Below, one piece after another: positions 1 through 6,291 of a DNA stretch of 9,093 nt (position 1 is the stretch's first letter; every line of letters starts with the position of its first letter). This DNA is from Lachnospiraceae bacterium (GTDB lineage Bacteria > Bacillota > Clostridia > Lachnospirales > Lachnospiraceae), in NCBI GenBank assembly GCA_017477805.1, contig JAFUUM010000151.1, positions 1 through 9,093 of the forward strand, given 5' to 3'. Both the position numbers and the translations under genes were made by a program. The notes beneath the pieces are model-generated. The model searched no databases, was not told where the DNA came from, and worked only from the letters and a program-made list of their open reading frames with translations.

Positions 1-643
1 CAAAGGAAGAGAGCGGGAAGCAAATGATAAAGAAGATCGCTCCGCACACGATATATGCGGGAGCATAAGCCCCTCCCGTGTTTTCACCGGTTACAAAACT
101 GTACGTCAGGGATAACAGATCCGCCCCTCCGACAATATACAGACAGGACGTATTCTTGATCATGTTGACGATGACGTTGGTCATGGGCGGCAGGATCACC
201 TTGATACTCTGGGGAAGGATGATGTAATACATCAGTCCCACGTACCCAAAACCCTGGGATCTTGCGGCTTCAAACTGCCCCTTGGGCACCGCTTCGATGC
301 CTGCCCTGATGACTTCAGCCATGTAGGCTCCCGTGTAGATCCCCAGCGCCAGGATACCCGTTACGATGATCCCCGGGCTGCGACCCGAAAAAGCCAGTGC
401 ATAGTATAAAAAACACATCTGTAAAAGGACCGGTGTATTCTGGATCACCTCAACATAGACTCTGCTGATCCCTTTTAATACCCTTTTTCCGCTGGTTGCC
501 ATCAGGCCGAAAATGATCCCCAGGGTAAGGGCGATCAAAAGCGCCACAAACGCAGTCTGAAGAGTATTGAAGAGGCCGAGAAGAAACGTCCCCTTATAGA
601 TCCATATTTTGCTCCATGCCCTTGGTGAAAAAAGTCCAGACAT
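1..643 (-). CDS. Polar amino acid ABC transporter permease (HisM/GlnP type), 3' end cut by window edge
   Basis: This is the membrane-spanning subunit of an ATP-driven amino acid importer, forming the substrate channel in the cytoplasmic membrane. It reads from ATG at 643, with GGAGG at 651-655 seven bases upstream. All 214 visible codons are open and the frame leaves at base 1. Family members are around 220 residues, so only a few residues plus the stop should be missing. Hydrophobic segments lie at about 19-48, 72-86, 91-110, 138-168 and 193-212. The diagnostic EAA loop that contacts the ATPase is at residues 125-145 (EAARSQG, then LPQ). The QNTP stretch at 68-71 corresponds to the RGTP-like motif common in this family. 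It is the third gene of the operon, 44 bases after the binding-protein stop. The family call is secure; the substrate is not readable. Confidence 0.93.
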   Translation of the reverse strand, partial: MSGLFSPRAWSKIWIYKGTFLLGLFNTLQTAFVALLIALTLGIIFGLMATSGKRVLKGISRVYVEVIQNTPVLLQMCFLYYALAFSGRSPGIIVTGILALGIYTGAYMAEVIRAGIEAVPKGQFEAARSQGFGYVGLMYYIILPQSIKVILPPMTNVIVNMIKNTSCLYIVGGADLLSLTYSFVTGENTGGAYAPAYIVCGAIFFIICFPLSSF

Positions 644-687
644 CACCGGTCCTCCATCTTAAATCTTCCTGTATGAATCTTTGATCA

Positions 688-1614
688 TCAATCCAGACCG
701 TTTTCGGTGATCAGTTTACCGATGGTCCCATCCGCCAGTCTTTCGGTGATCAGCTGTTCCGCAACTTCCGACATTCCGGATCCCTTGGTGGTTGCGATAC
801 CGTAGTTCTGAGGTGCAAATTCCGCATCAATGTAGGATCTTCCCTCGGTCTTGTAGATCGCAAGGATGGACTTATCAACACAGAATGCATCAACTTCTCC
901 GGCACTCAGTGCGGTGGAGATGGTCGGATAATCGTCGTACTGCTGGAACTTAACGCCCTCGGTCCAGGTTGCGGGATCAAAGCTCTCTTCATCGAAACCG
1001 TCACTGCTGATCAGCCCCTGCTCGATCATGGCTTTTACCAGAGACTTTGCGGAAGTGGAACCGGAAGATACACCAACCGTTGCGTCGGTCAAATCGCTGA
1101 GGCTCTTAATGCCCTTTGCATCTTCCACAAGCACGCTGACATAGTCCGTATAATAAGGAGTTGTGAAATCCCAGCTTTCTTTTCTTGCATCCGTAATGGT
1201 GAAGGTTGCCAGTACGCAGTCGATGTCGCCGGAGTCAAGAAGCTCTGTTCTTGTTGCAGCGGTAACAGCGGTAAACTCAACATCAACACCAAGTCTTGCG
1301 GCAAGGTCTCTTGCCAGCTCGATCTCCAGTCCGGAATACTCACCGGTCAGGGGATCCTCATAACCAAAACCGATCACGGCGTTCTTTACACCGACTCGGA
1401 GTACTCCTCTGTCGATCACGGCTTGAACATCCTCAGGGTAGCTTGCCGCTTCCTCTTTTTGTGCGCCTGCTACTTCTCCGGTTCCCGCTTCCGCAGCCGT
1501 TGTTTCCGCCGGGGCAGCGGCCTCAGGCACCTCTACGGGCGATTTATCCCCGCAGGCTGCAAGCATCATACTCATCACTCCTGCCAGCAGTACACTCAAA
1601 ACTTTTTTTCTCAT
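688..1614 (-). CDS. Extracellular amino acid-binding lipoprotein (SBP family 3) of the ABC importer
   Basis: This lipoprotein captures a polar amino acid outside the membrane and delivers it to the neighbouring permease. I start it at ATG 1614, giving 308 residues, because a GAGGAGG site lies just upstream (about 1623-1629) and the protein then begins with a clean signal peptide. An in-frame upstream start would add 19 residues that do not look like a signal. The lipobox is L18-A19-A20-C21, so Cys21 would be lipidated. A flexible Ala/Glu/Thr/Pro-rich linker covers about residues 22-60. The family 3 domain begins at VLRVGVKN (71-78). The conserved segment 129-155 includes GDIDCV, and Arg144 fits the arginine that binds the ligand carboxylate in this family, followed by DFTTPYY. 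It lies 57 bases after the ATPase gene. Glutamate, aspartate, glutamine or cystine are possible ligands, but sequence reading alone cannot choose. Confidence 0.94.
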   Translation of the reverse strand: MRKKVLSVLLAGVMSMMLAACGDKSPVEVPEAAAPAETTAAEAGTGEVAGAQKEEAASYPEDVQAVIDRGVLRVGVKNAVIGFGYEDPLTGEYSGLEIELARDLAARLGVDVEFTAVTAATRTELLDSGDIDCVLATFTITDARKESWDFTTPYYTDYVSVLVEDAKGIKSLSDLTDATVGVSSGSTSAKSLVKAMIEQGLISSDGFDEESFDPATWTEGVKFQQYDDYPTISTALSAGEVDAFCVDKSILAIYKTEGRSYIDAEFAPQNYGIATTKGSGMSEVAEQLITERLADGTIGKLITENGLD

Positions 1615-1671
1615 AATGTTTTCCTCCTCATGTGTTATATAGCCAGTACGATTGCAAAACGTACGTGACAA

Positions 1672-2400
1672 CTATCTGATGATCTTTCCGAGAAACTGCT
1701 TTACTCTCTCGCTTTCCGGATTGGTAAAGAAATGCTCCGGCGTTCCGCTCTCGATGATCTGGCCGTCTGCCATGAACACCACCCGATCCGCCACCTGGCG
1801 GGCAAATCCCATTTCGTGGGTAACCACCACCATGGTGATATTTTCCTTTGCCAGTTTGATCATGACATCCAGTACTTCCTGGATCGTTTCCGGATCCAGT
1901 GCCGATGTAGGCTCGTCAAAAAGGATGATTTTACTTTGGGAACACAGGGCTCTGGCGATGGCGATCCTTTGCTGCTGTCCACCGGAAAGGGTTGTCGGAT
2001 AGACATCCGCCTTATCCCGAAGCCCTACAATATCCAGGTAATGATAGGCAAGATCCTCGGCTTCTTTCTTCGATTTGTGGTGCAGTTTCATGGGTGCCAG
2101 CGTCAGGTTCTTTAATACCGTCATGTGGGGATACAGATTAAACTGCTGAAATACCATGGATGTAAGATCCCGAACAACCTTGGTCTTATTCTTTGGTGTC
2201 AGCTCGATCCCATCGATATAGACCCGTCCGCTGCTGGGCGTCTCAAGAAAATTCATGCACCGGACGGTTGTTGATTTCCCCGATCCGGATGGCCCGATGA
2301 TCACAAGCTTTTCGCCCTCTTCCACCTCAAGGTTCACATCCTTTAAAACGTGGAGATCCCCGAAGTTCTTATTCACATTTTCCAACTTGATCATTGCCAT
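1672..2400 (-). CDS. Polar amino acid ABC transporter ATP-binding protein (GlnQ/HisP type)
   Basis: This is the cytoplasmic ATPase that powers the amino acid importer. It has 242 residues from ATG 2400, usual for the GlnQ/HisP group. That start is preferred to an in-frame ATG at 2424 because GGAAGAGG at 2407-2414 sits six bases upstream; a second ATG at 2394 is also possible. Visible motifs in order are Walker A GPSGSGKST (36-44), Q-loop FQQFNL (84-89), ABC signature LSGGQQQ (138-144), Walker B IILFDEP (158-164), D-loop SALD (166-169) and switch His195 in VVVTHEMG. FNLYPHMTVLKN after the Q-loop is typical of amino acid importers. It is the first gene of the operon, followed by the binding protein and the permease. 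All catalytic motifs are intact. Confidence 0.96.
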   Translation of the reverse strand: MAMIKLENVNKNFGDLHVLKDVNLEVEEGEKLVIIGPSGSGKSTTVRCMNFLETPSSGRVYIDGIELTPKNKTKVVRDLTSMVFQQFNLYPHMTVLKNLTLAPMKLHHKSKKEAEDLAYHYLDIVGLRDKADVYPTTLSGGQQQRIAIARALCSQSKIILFDEPTSALDPETIQEVLDVMIKLAKENITMVVVTHEMGFARQVADRVVFMADGQIIESGTPEHFFTNPESERVKQFLGKIIR

Positions 2401-2421
2401 CTTCTTACCTCTTCCCGGACG

Positions 2422-2457
2422 CAAAAGGCACTTACGGTATCAACCGAAGCGCCCTTG
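2422..2457 (-). promoter_or_regulatory. Stable leader hairpin just upstream of the ABC operon ribosome binding site
   Basis: Read on the minus strand, the arm at 2444-2457 (CAAGGGCGCTTCGG) pairs with CCG plus AAGTGCC at 2427-2437. This gives ten pairs including one G-U, with a single bulged base at 2434, and AT/GU extensions outward to 2422. The loop is TTGATA (2438-2443). No U-run follows, so it is not a terminator. It ends seven bases before the GGAAGAGG ribosome binding site. Its 5' arm matches the 5' arm of the upstream terminator-like hairpin at 10 of 11 positions, so its 3' arm could pair with either. The structure is seen; a regulatory role is inferred. Confidence 0.5.
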
Positions 2458-2489
2458 CCCCTGTGCATATTGGATTGGAGAATAATAAT

Positions 2490-2534
2490 GAAAAAGAAAA
2501 AAGCGCTTTGATCACCAATGATGGATCAAAGCGC
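2490..2534 (-). terminator. Rho-independent terminator hairpin, possibly an attenuator of the ABC operon
   Basis: On the minus strand an 11-bp perfect stem (GCGCTTTGATC at 2524-2534 with its complement at 2503-2513) and a 10-base loop are followed by TTTTTTCTTTTTC. This is a standard intrinsic terminator. It lies 110 bases beyond the diguanylate cyclase stop, so it may simply end that transcript. However, the best promoter for the ABC operon lies upstream of it on the same strand, which would place the hairpin about ten bases into the operon leader. In that case it would act as an attenuator or need anti-termination. Confidence 0.8.
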
Positions 2535-2550
2535 CTTTGCTTTGTATACG

Positions 2551-2579
2551 AGTATACGGAAAACAACTATTTATGACAA
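2551..2579 (-). promoter_or_regulatory. Putative sigma-A promoter for the ABC importer operon
   Basis: On the minus strand, TTGTCA (2574-2579) and TATACT (2551-2556) are separated by exactly 17 bases. Each hexamer is 5 of 6 to the housekeeping consensus. Transcription would begin near 2544. The -35 box lies inside a 14-base perfect palindrome (2573-2586), and the -10 lies inside a tandem GTATACG repeat, so a repressor or activator site could overlap. The terminator-like hairpin starts about ten bases downstream. No comparably good promoter was seen between that hairpin and the ATPase start. Confidence 0.55.
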
Positions 2580-2586
2580 TTGTCAT
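2573..2586. repeat. Perfect 14-base palindrome, candidate operator
   Basis: ATGACAATTGTCAT is fully self-complementary and spans the putative -35 hexamer of the ABC operon promoter. Palindromes of this size over a -35 box often bind dimeric regulators. No specific regulator can be named from the sequence. Confidence 0.4.
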
Positions 2587-2643
2587 TTTCCAACAAAGTT
2601 TTTCTGATAATTTTCAAAATGTTCTATACTTTTTACAAAAATA

Positions 2644-4680
2644 TCATCCGGCATTGGCCCGCTGCCCGGCTTCTATTGTCTTTAACCGCTCCTTTTCTTC
2701 GTACATATCCCTGTCGGCCCGGTCAAAGATCTCCGTCACCAGGCTGTCGTTTTCAGGAATGTATTCCGCCATCCCGGATGCAAGGATGGGTCCGTTCCCG
2801 TTTATAAGGTTCTCACGGATCTGCTCCCGCAGTTTCTTCAGCAGTGCCTCTCGGTTTGTATAATCATTGCCCCGAAGGAATGCAACAAATTCATCGCCAC
2901 CCACGCGGAACACGGGGCTGGGGGTGAAGATCTCGCAAAGGATCGCCGCAGACTTTTTGATGTACTCATCGCCGGCTACATGGCCCTCCGTATCATTGAT
3001 CTTCTTCAGGTTATTGGAATCGCAGACCACAATGGCAAAAGGCAGGTAATCCAGATGGTTGTCGAGATTGCCCTGGATCGACCGCTCTAACTCCGTATAG
3101 GCGGTCTTGTTCTTCACCCCCGTCAGTTCATCCCGCCTTGCCAGTTCCTTCTCGGTGTTCAGTGCCTTGAGGTGCTGCTTTTCTTTCTTCACTTCCTCAT
3201 CGATATTCTCAATACCGATGATATAGTGCGAGTTATCCCCGGTCTTACGTGCCGTCATTCGAACATAATGGGATCTTCTGCCGGTCATCACACGATAATC
3301 GATACTGCTGCTGTTATGCGATTTCATTGTATTGCGCAGCTGATCCTTGTCCAGGAAGTTCATTACAAGATCACGATCGGTCTTATGAACGATCTGGGGA
3401 ATGACCATTCTCTGGTCCGCAAAGAAATCATCACCGGATCTCTGCATATCCAGCTGTCCGTAATAGGTTCTGTATTCGTAGCTGATATAACTATCATCTT
3501 CTGCATCCACGTAATAGATCACGTCATAATTGGATGCCAGGCTCTCTGCGATCTGACTGAAGGAAGCATACTTCTTCTGGTTTTCCTGCATTTGCTTTTC
3601 TGCCTTGATATCATCCTGGATATCCCTTTCATACAGAACCAGATGTTCTTTGTCCTTGGCCAGCATCACCGTGAACAGGAAATACCTGGCTTCTTCGCCC
3701 ACCATGACCCGGTATTTGTAAGAAAAGGATCTCTTGCCCTCCAGATTTTTTAAAAGCGTTTCTTTGGTGTACAGCCCCCTTGCAAAATCCCGATCATCCG
3801 GATGAACATACCGGGGGATGTTCATGTAGGTTTCGGAATAAAAGTCCTGGCCGTCTACCGGGACATTTAAGGATGCATATTCCTGACTGATGGAAAACTC
3901 CCGGTATCTGCCCGTCTCGATGTTAATGTAATACATCGCCTCGTACGCTTCCGCCAGACCGGAAGCGATCTGGTCGTAGATCCGCATTTCCTTTCGTTCA
4001 CCGGCTTCCACATAGACATGGATCACGCTGATCCCGATCATCAGTCCCATAGCATAAAAGGGATATCTGGAATTTAGGATCTGGAAGATCAGAAATATAT
4101 CCATCACAAAACAGGTGGCACCCACTGCGATATACCTGTGCTTTTCCTCCCCCAGGGACCTTTTTGCGATATAAAACATATAGGTCGAAGTCACAAGATA
4201 CAATCCGATCTGGAACAGGAATGCAAGATGCCTGCCGGTTCCCGGAATATAGACACGATTTTCATCAAAGGAAAAAATAAAGGGGTAAAACCGATTGATC
4301 ACCAGATTGATCAACGCCATCGTGAACATGGACCACACCGCATAGAGCAGCATCTTGCTGCGCCGCCCTTTCTTGTCCAGATAGGCAACAATATAGCGGA
4401 TCCATGACAGCATTGTCAGAAATATGAAGATAAAGTAAAAGACGCAGTCGGAATAAAGGAGCGGAAAGAGCGCACTATTCTCGTGATGCTCGTACAAGAT
4501 CCCCCACAAGATATCTGCCACAAAATAGCAGTTGGCCATGGTCAGGAAAAAACTGTAGCGAAACGTGACCCGCTGCTGGGATCCTGCTTCTCCGGACCAC
4601 TTCAAAACATTCTTATGGGATTCGTTATTAATGATGAGATTCAGAATAAGCGCAAGAACGCTGACGGTTGCATAGTACAT
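2644..4680 (-). CDS. Membrane diguanylate cyclase with two PAS-like modules and a GGDEF domain
   Basis: This enzyme is predicted to make cyclic di-GMP from two GTP in response to a signal sensed by its membrane or PAS-like regions. Of its 678 residues, about 1-225 hold roughly seven hydrophobic helices. Two related modules follow, at about 232-360 and 371-500; both carry YY[IV][ND], DF[YF], IP..VH..DRD and YRVM. A linker from about 498 leads to the GGDEF domain (510-668). The active motif RVGGDEF is at 592-598, with supporting D554, N562 and D571, so catalysis looks intact. The inhibitory I-site RxxD is absent: residues 585-588 read FTPS. ATG 4680 is the first in-frame start after a TAG stop nine codons upstream, but its GGGGAGG site is 14 bases away, farther than usual. 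It diverges from the chemoreceptor gene. The signal is unknown. Confidence 0.93.
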   Translation of the reverse strand: MYYATVSVLALILNLIINNESHKNVLKWSGEAGSQQRVTFRYSFFLTMANCYFVADILWGILYEHHENSALFPLLYSDCVFYFIFIFLTMLSWIRYIVAYLDKKGRRSKMLLYAVWSMFTMALINLVINRFYPFIFSFDENRVYIPGTGRHLAFLFQIGLYLVTSTYMFYIAKRSLGEEKHRYIAVGATCFVMDIFLIFQILNSRYPFYAMGLMIGISVIHVYVEAGERKEMRIYDQIASGLAEAYEAMYYINIETGRYREFSISQEYASLNVPVDGQDFYSETYMNIPRYVHPDDRDFARGLYTKETLLKNLEGKRSFSYKYRVMVGEEARYFLFTVMLAKDKEHLVLYERDIQDDIKAEKQMQENQKKYASFSQIAESLASNYDVIYYVDAEDDSYISYEYRTYYGQLDMQRSGDDFFADQRMVIPQIVHKTDRDLVMNFLDKDQLRNTMKSHNSSSIDYRVMTGRRSHYVRMTARKTGDNSHYIIGIENIDEEVKKEKQHLKALNTEKELARRDELTGVKNKTAYTELERSIQGNLDNHLDYLPFAIVVCDSNNLKKINDTEGHVAGDEYIKKSAAILCEIFTPSPVFRVGGDEFVAFLRGNDYTNREALLKKLREQIRENLINGNGPILASGMAEYIPENDSLVTEIFDRADRDMYEEKERLKTIEAGQRANAG

Positions 4681-4694
4681 GTTGAAATCACAGA

Positions 4695-4701
4695 CCTCCC
4701 C
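4695..4701 (-). promoter_or_regulatory. Ribosome binding site of the diguanylate cyclase, with long spacing
   Basis: GGGGAGG is a near-perfect Shine-Dalgarno sequence but lies 14 bases before ATG 4680, against a usual 5-9. No other in-frame start lies between it and the ATG, and an in-frame TAG closes the frame further upstream. Translation may be weakened, or local folding may shorten the effective distance. Confidence 0.6.
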
Positions 4702-4824
4702 ATCCTATTCAAACCATCTTCCATTCTCTATTAAACCCCAAAATGGACTTGACCGCAAACAAAAATTGTACCCGCAAGGCCCGAAATTTATGGAAATATT
4801 ATATTTTTCCACCGTTCTTTCCGC

Positions 4825-4830
4825 TATAAT
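4825..4830 (+). promoter_or_regulatory. Candidate -10 box for the chemoreceptor gene
   Basis: A perfect TATAAT lies 39 bases before the chosen start codon. The preceding CCGC gives a slight resemblance to a sigma-D motility -10, but no matching TAAA -35 element was found at the right distance, and the sigma-A -35 is also poor (T-rich). Confidence 0.35.
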
Positions 4831-4857
4831 TTAACTGTTATACTACTTAACCTATAC

Positions 4858-4863
4858 AAGGAG
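4858..4863 (+). promoter_or_regulatory. Ribosome binding site that fixes the chemoreceptor start
   Basis: AAGGAG directly abuts ATG 4864, leaving no spacing, but lies six bases before the in-frame ATG at 4870. The second ATG is therefore the likelier start, shortening the protein by two residues. Confidence 0.75.
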
Positions 4864-4869
4864 ATGGAT

Positions 4870-6222
4870 ATGTTCGGGAAAAAAGAAGAAAACAAAGATT
4901 TAGAGTTGCTGCTTTCCCTGATGGAAAAAGCAGCGGGCGGTGATTTCACCCCGGTTGAAGCAGAGGGGTTCACTGACCCTTCCGTAGTGAAAAAATACAA
5001 TGCCGTTTTAAATGCCGTTCTGAAAAACAATACGGCTCTTGTCATGGCACTGAATGAGTCCATGAAAAAGATCGGGGATTCCTCCGTCGTTAAAAACATG
5101 GTGGAAAAGGTCCAGGAACAGCAGAAAGAGATCGATGCCCTGCGTAACGCCGGCGACAGCATCTCCGAATCCTCAACCCAGATCAGATCTTCCGCCGAGA
5201 CCATGCTCAAAAAAAGCGGTGAGATCTCAGGCATCGTGGAAGACAGCAAAGCACAGATTGCAACCGGTATCGCTTCCGTTGCAGACTCCGTTAAGGGTCT
5301 GGACGGACTTGTGAAGAAGATCGAAGAATTCAAAGACAGAGCAAAGCAGATCTCCGAGATCGCATCCACGGTCAAGAGTATCGCCGGAACAAGTAATCTC
5401 CTTGCTCTGAATGCATCCATCGAAGCAGCAAGAGCTGGCGATGCCGGAAAAGGGTTTGCGGTGGTTGCCGAAGAGATCAGATCCCTTGCCGTCTCCACAA
5501 CCTCCTCTGCCGATGACATCGGAAAGCAGATCAATGAGATCGTTTCGGAAATCGGCGGCTTGTCCGACATGGTACAGGATGCTTCCCGCGCCGTAACGGA
5601 GAAGAGCGAAGAATGCAGTCGCTCCATGGAGTCCTTCAAGCGTGTGGATGACGCCATCGCGGAGCTGACCGAGAGCATCAACTCCGTATTTGAAGAGATC
5701 GATGTACAGTCCACCGGAACAAGGGAATTTACTGCTGCCGTTGATTCCATGGCTGACAGCTACGGCAGACTGTACGAAGAGTGCATGAACACCGGCGAGC
5801 ACATGTACAAGATCTCCCGCATGGTAGATAAGACAAGATCCGACTTTGCCCGGAAGAATTCAAACCTGTCCACCGAAGACTGGCTTACCGTGTTTGAAGT
5901 GGATCATCTGATCTTTACCTGGCGACAGTACAACAACATCTGCGGTTTTGAGACCCTGAAACTGGAGCAGGTCAATAACCCCGCCGGATGCAAACTCGGA
6001 AAATGGATCGCAGGACAGACCGGTGCCATCAAGGCCCTGCCCGAACTCTCCGAAGTCAAAAAGATCCACGAACAGCTTCATCGTTATGCTACAAAAGCCT
6101 TCGAAGAAAACAAAGCCGGTAATCAGGCAAATGCTTTCTCCACCTTCACCGATATCTATGCAAGTTACAACGAACTGATGAAAGCGATGGAAAAGCTTCG
6201 TGCCCGGATAAAACGCCTGTAA
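4870..6222 (+). CDS. Soluble methyl-accepting chemotaxis protein with C-terminal zinc-binding CZB domain (TlpD-like)
   Basis: This is a cytoplasmic chemoreceptor expected to signal to CheA and CheW and so bias flagellar rotation. The 450-residue protein has no transmembrane helix or signal peptide. Residues about 1-90 are a helical N-terminal region of unknown role. A long helical hairpin follows, with the conserved tip at about 161-215 (NLLALNASIEAARAG, then GFAVVAEEIRSLA), characteristic of MCP signalling domains. The C-terminal part (about 335-450) matches the CZB domain: H346 (DHLIFTW), C374 (GCKLGKW), and H400 and H404 (IHEQLH) supply the expected three-His one-Cys zinc site. CZB domains in other bacteria respond to zinc or to hypochlorous acid through the zinc-bound cysteine; either is possible here. 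It is transcribed alone and ends at a strong bidirectional terminator. Confidence 0.93.
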   Translation: MFGKKEENKDLELLLSLMEKAAGGDFTPVEAEGFTDPSVVKKYNAVLNAVLKNNTALVMALNESMKKIGDSSVVKNMVEKVQEQQKEIDALRNAGDSISESSTQIRSSAETMLKKSGEISGIVEDSKAQIATGIASVADSVKGLDGLVKKIEEFKDRAKQISEIASTVKSIAGTSNLLALNASIEAARAGDAGKGFAVVAEEIRSLAVSTTSSADDIGKQINEIVSEIGGLSDMVQDASRAVTEKSEECSRSMESFKRVDDAIAELTESINSVFEEIDVQSTGTREFTAAVDSMADSYGRLYEECMNTGEHMYKISRMVDKTRSDFARKNSNLSTEDWLTVFEVDHLIFTWRQYNNICGFETLKLEQVNNPAGCKLGKWIAGQTGAIKALPELSEVKKIHEQLHRYATKAFEENKAGNQANAFSTFTDIYASYNELMKAMEKLRARIKRL

Positions 6223-6243
6223 TCCCTAAAACAACTGCAACAA

Positions 6244-6281
6244 AAAGAGGATCTGCACCGATTAAAGTGCAGATCCTCTTT
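6244..6281. terminator. Bidirectional rho-independent terminator between converging genes
   Basis: A 15-bp perfect stem (AAAGAGGATCTGCAC at 6244-6258 with its complement at 6267-6281) closes an 8-base loop. Going rightward the run is TCTTTCATTT; going leftward the stem is followed by TTTTTG. It lies 21 bases past the chemoreceptor stop and 10 bases past the WYL regulator stop, so it can end both transcripts. Confidence 0.9.
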
Positions 6282-6291
6282 CATTTCCAAT

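Larger units (their letters stand above)
4681..4869. promoter_or_regulatory. Divergent intergenic region between the diguanylate cyclase and chemoreceptor genes
   Basis: This 189-bp region must carry leftward signals for the cyclase and rightward signals for the chemoreceptor. Leftward, TTGCGG (4753-4758) and TTTAAT (4730-4735) with 17-base spacing form a weak candidate promoter. Rightward, a perfect TATAAT is at 4825-4830 and a TATACT at 4839-4844, neither with a convincing -35. The imperfect inverted repeat GGAAATATT/TATTTTTCC (4792-4810) lies just before the rightward -10. No small open frame or structured RNA was recognised. Confidence 0.4.

Noticed and set aside
1615..1671. N-terminal extension of the binding protein from an upstream ATG
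   Set aside because: The extension is not signal-like and contains the GAGGAGG site that serves the ATG at 1614.
1615..1671. GTACG/CGTAC mini-hairpin between the ATPase and binding-protein genes
   Set aside because: A 5-bp stem with a 9-base loop and no U-run is too weak to call a terminator or processing site.
2401..2643. T-box or known amino acid riboswitch before the ABC operon
   Set aside because: There is no T-box sequence, no lysine, glycine or glutamine aptamer core that I recognise, and the leader is only about 140 bases, mostly explained by two hairpins.
4800..4850. Sigma-D (motility) promoter for the chemoreceptor
   Set aside because: CCGCTATAA partly resembles a sigma-D -10, but no TAAA -35 element is present at the required distance.
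4824..5750. 308-codon open frame on the minus strand opposite the chemoreceptor gene
   Set aside because: It is Ser/Ala/Leu-rich with no recognisable domain and lies opposite a clear MCP coding sequence, so it is a shadow frame.
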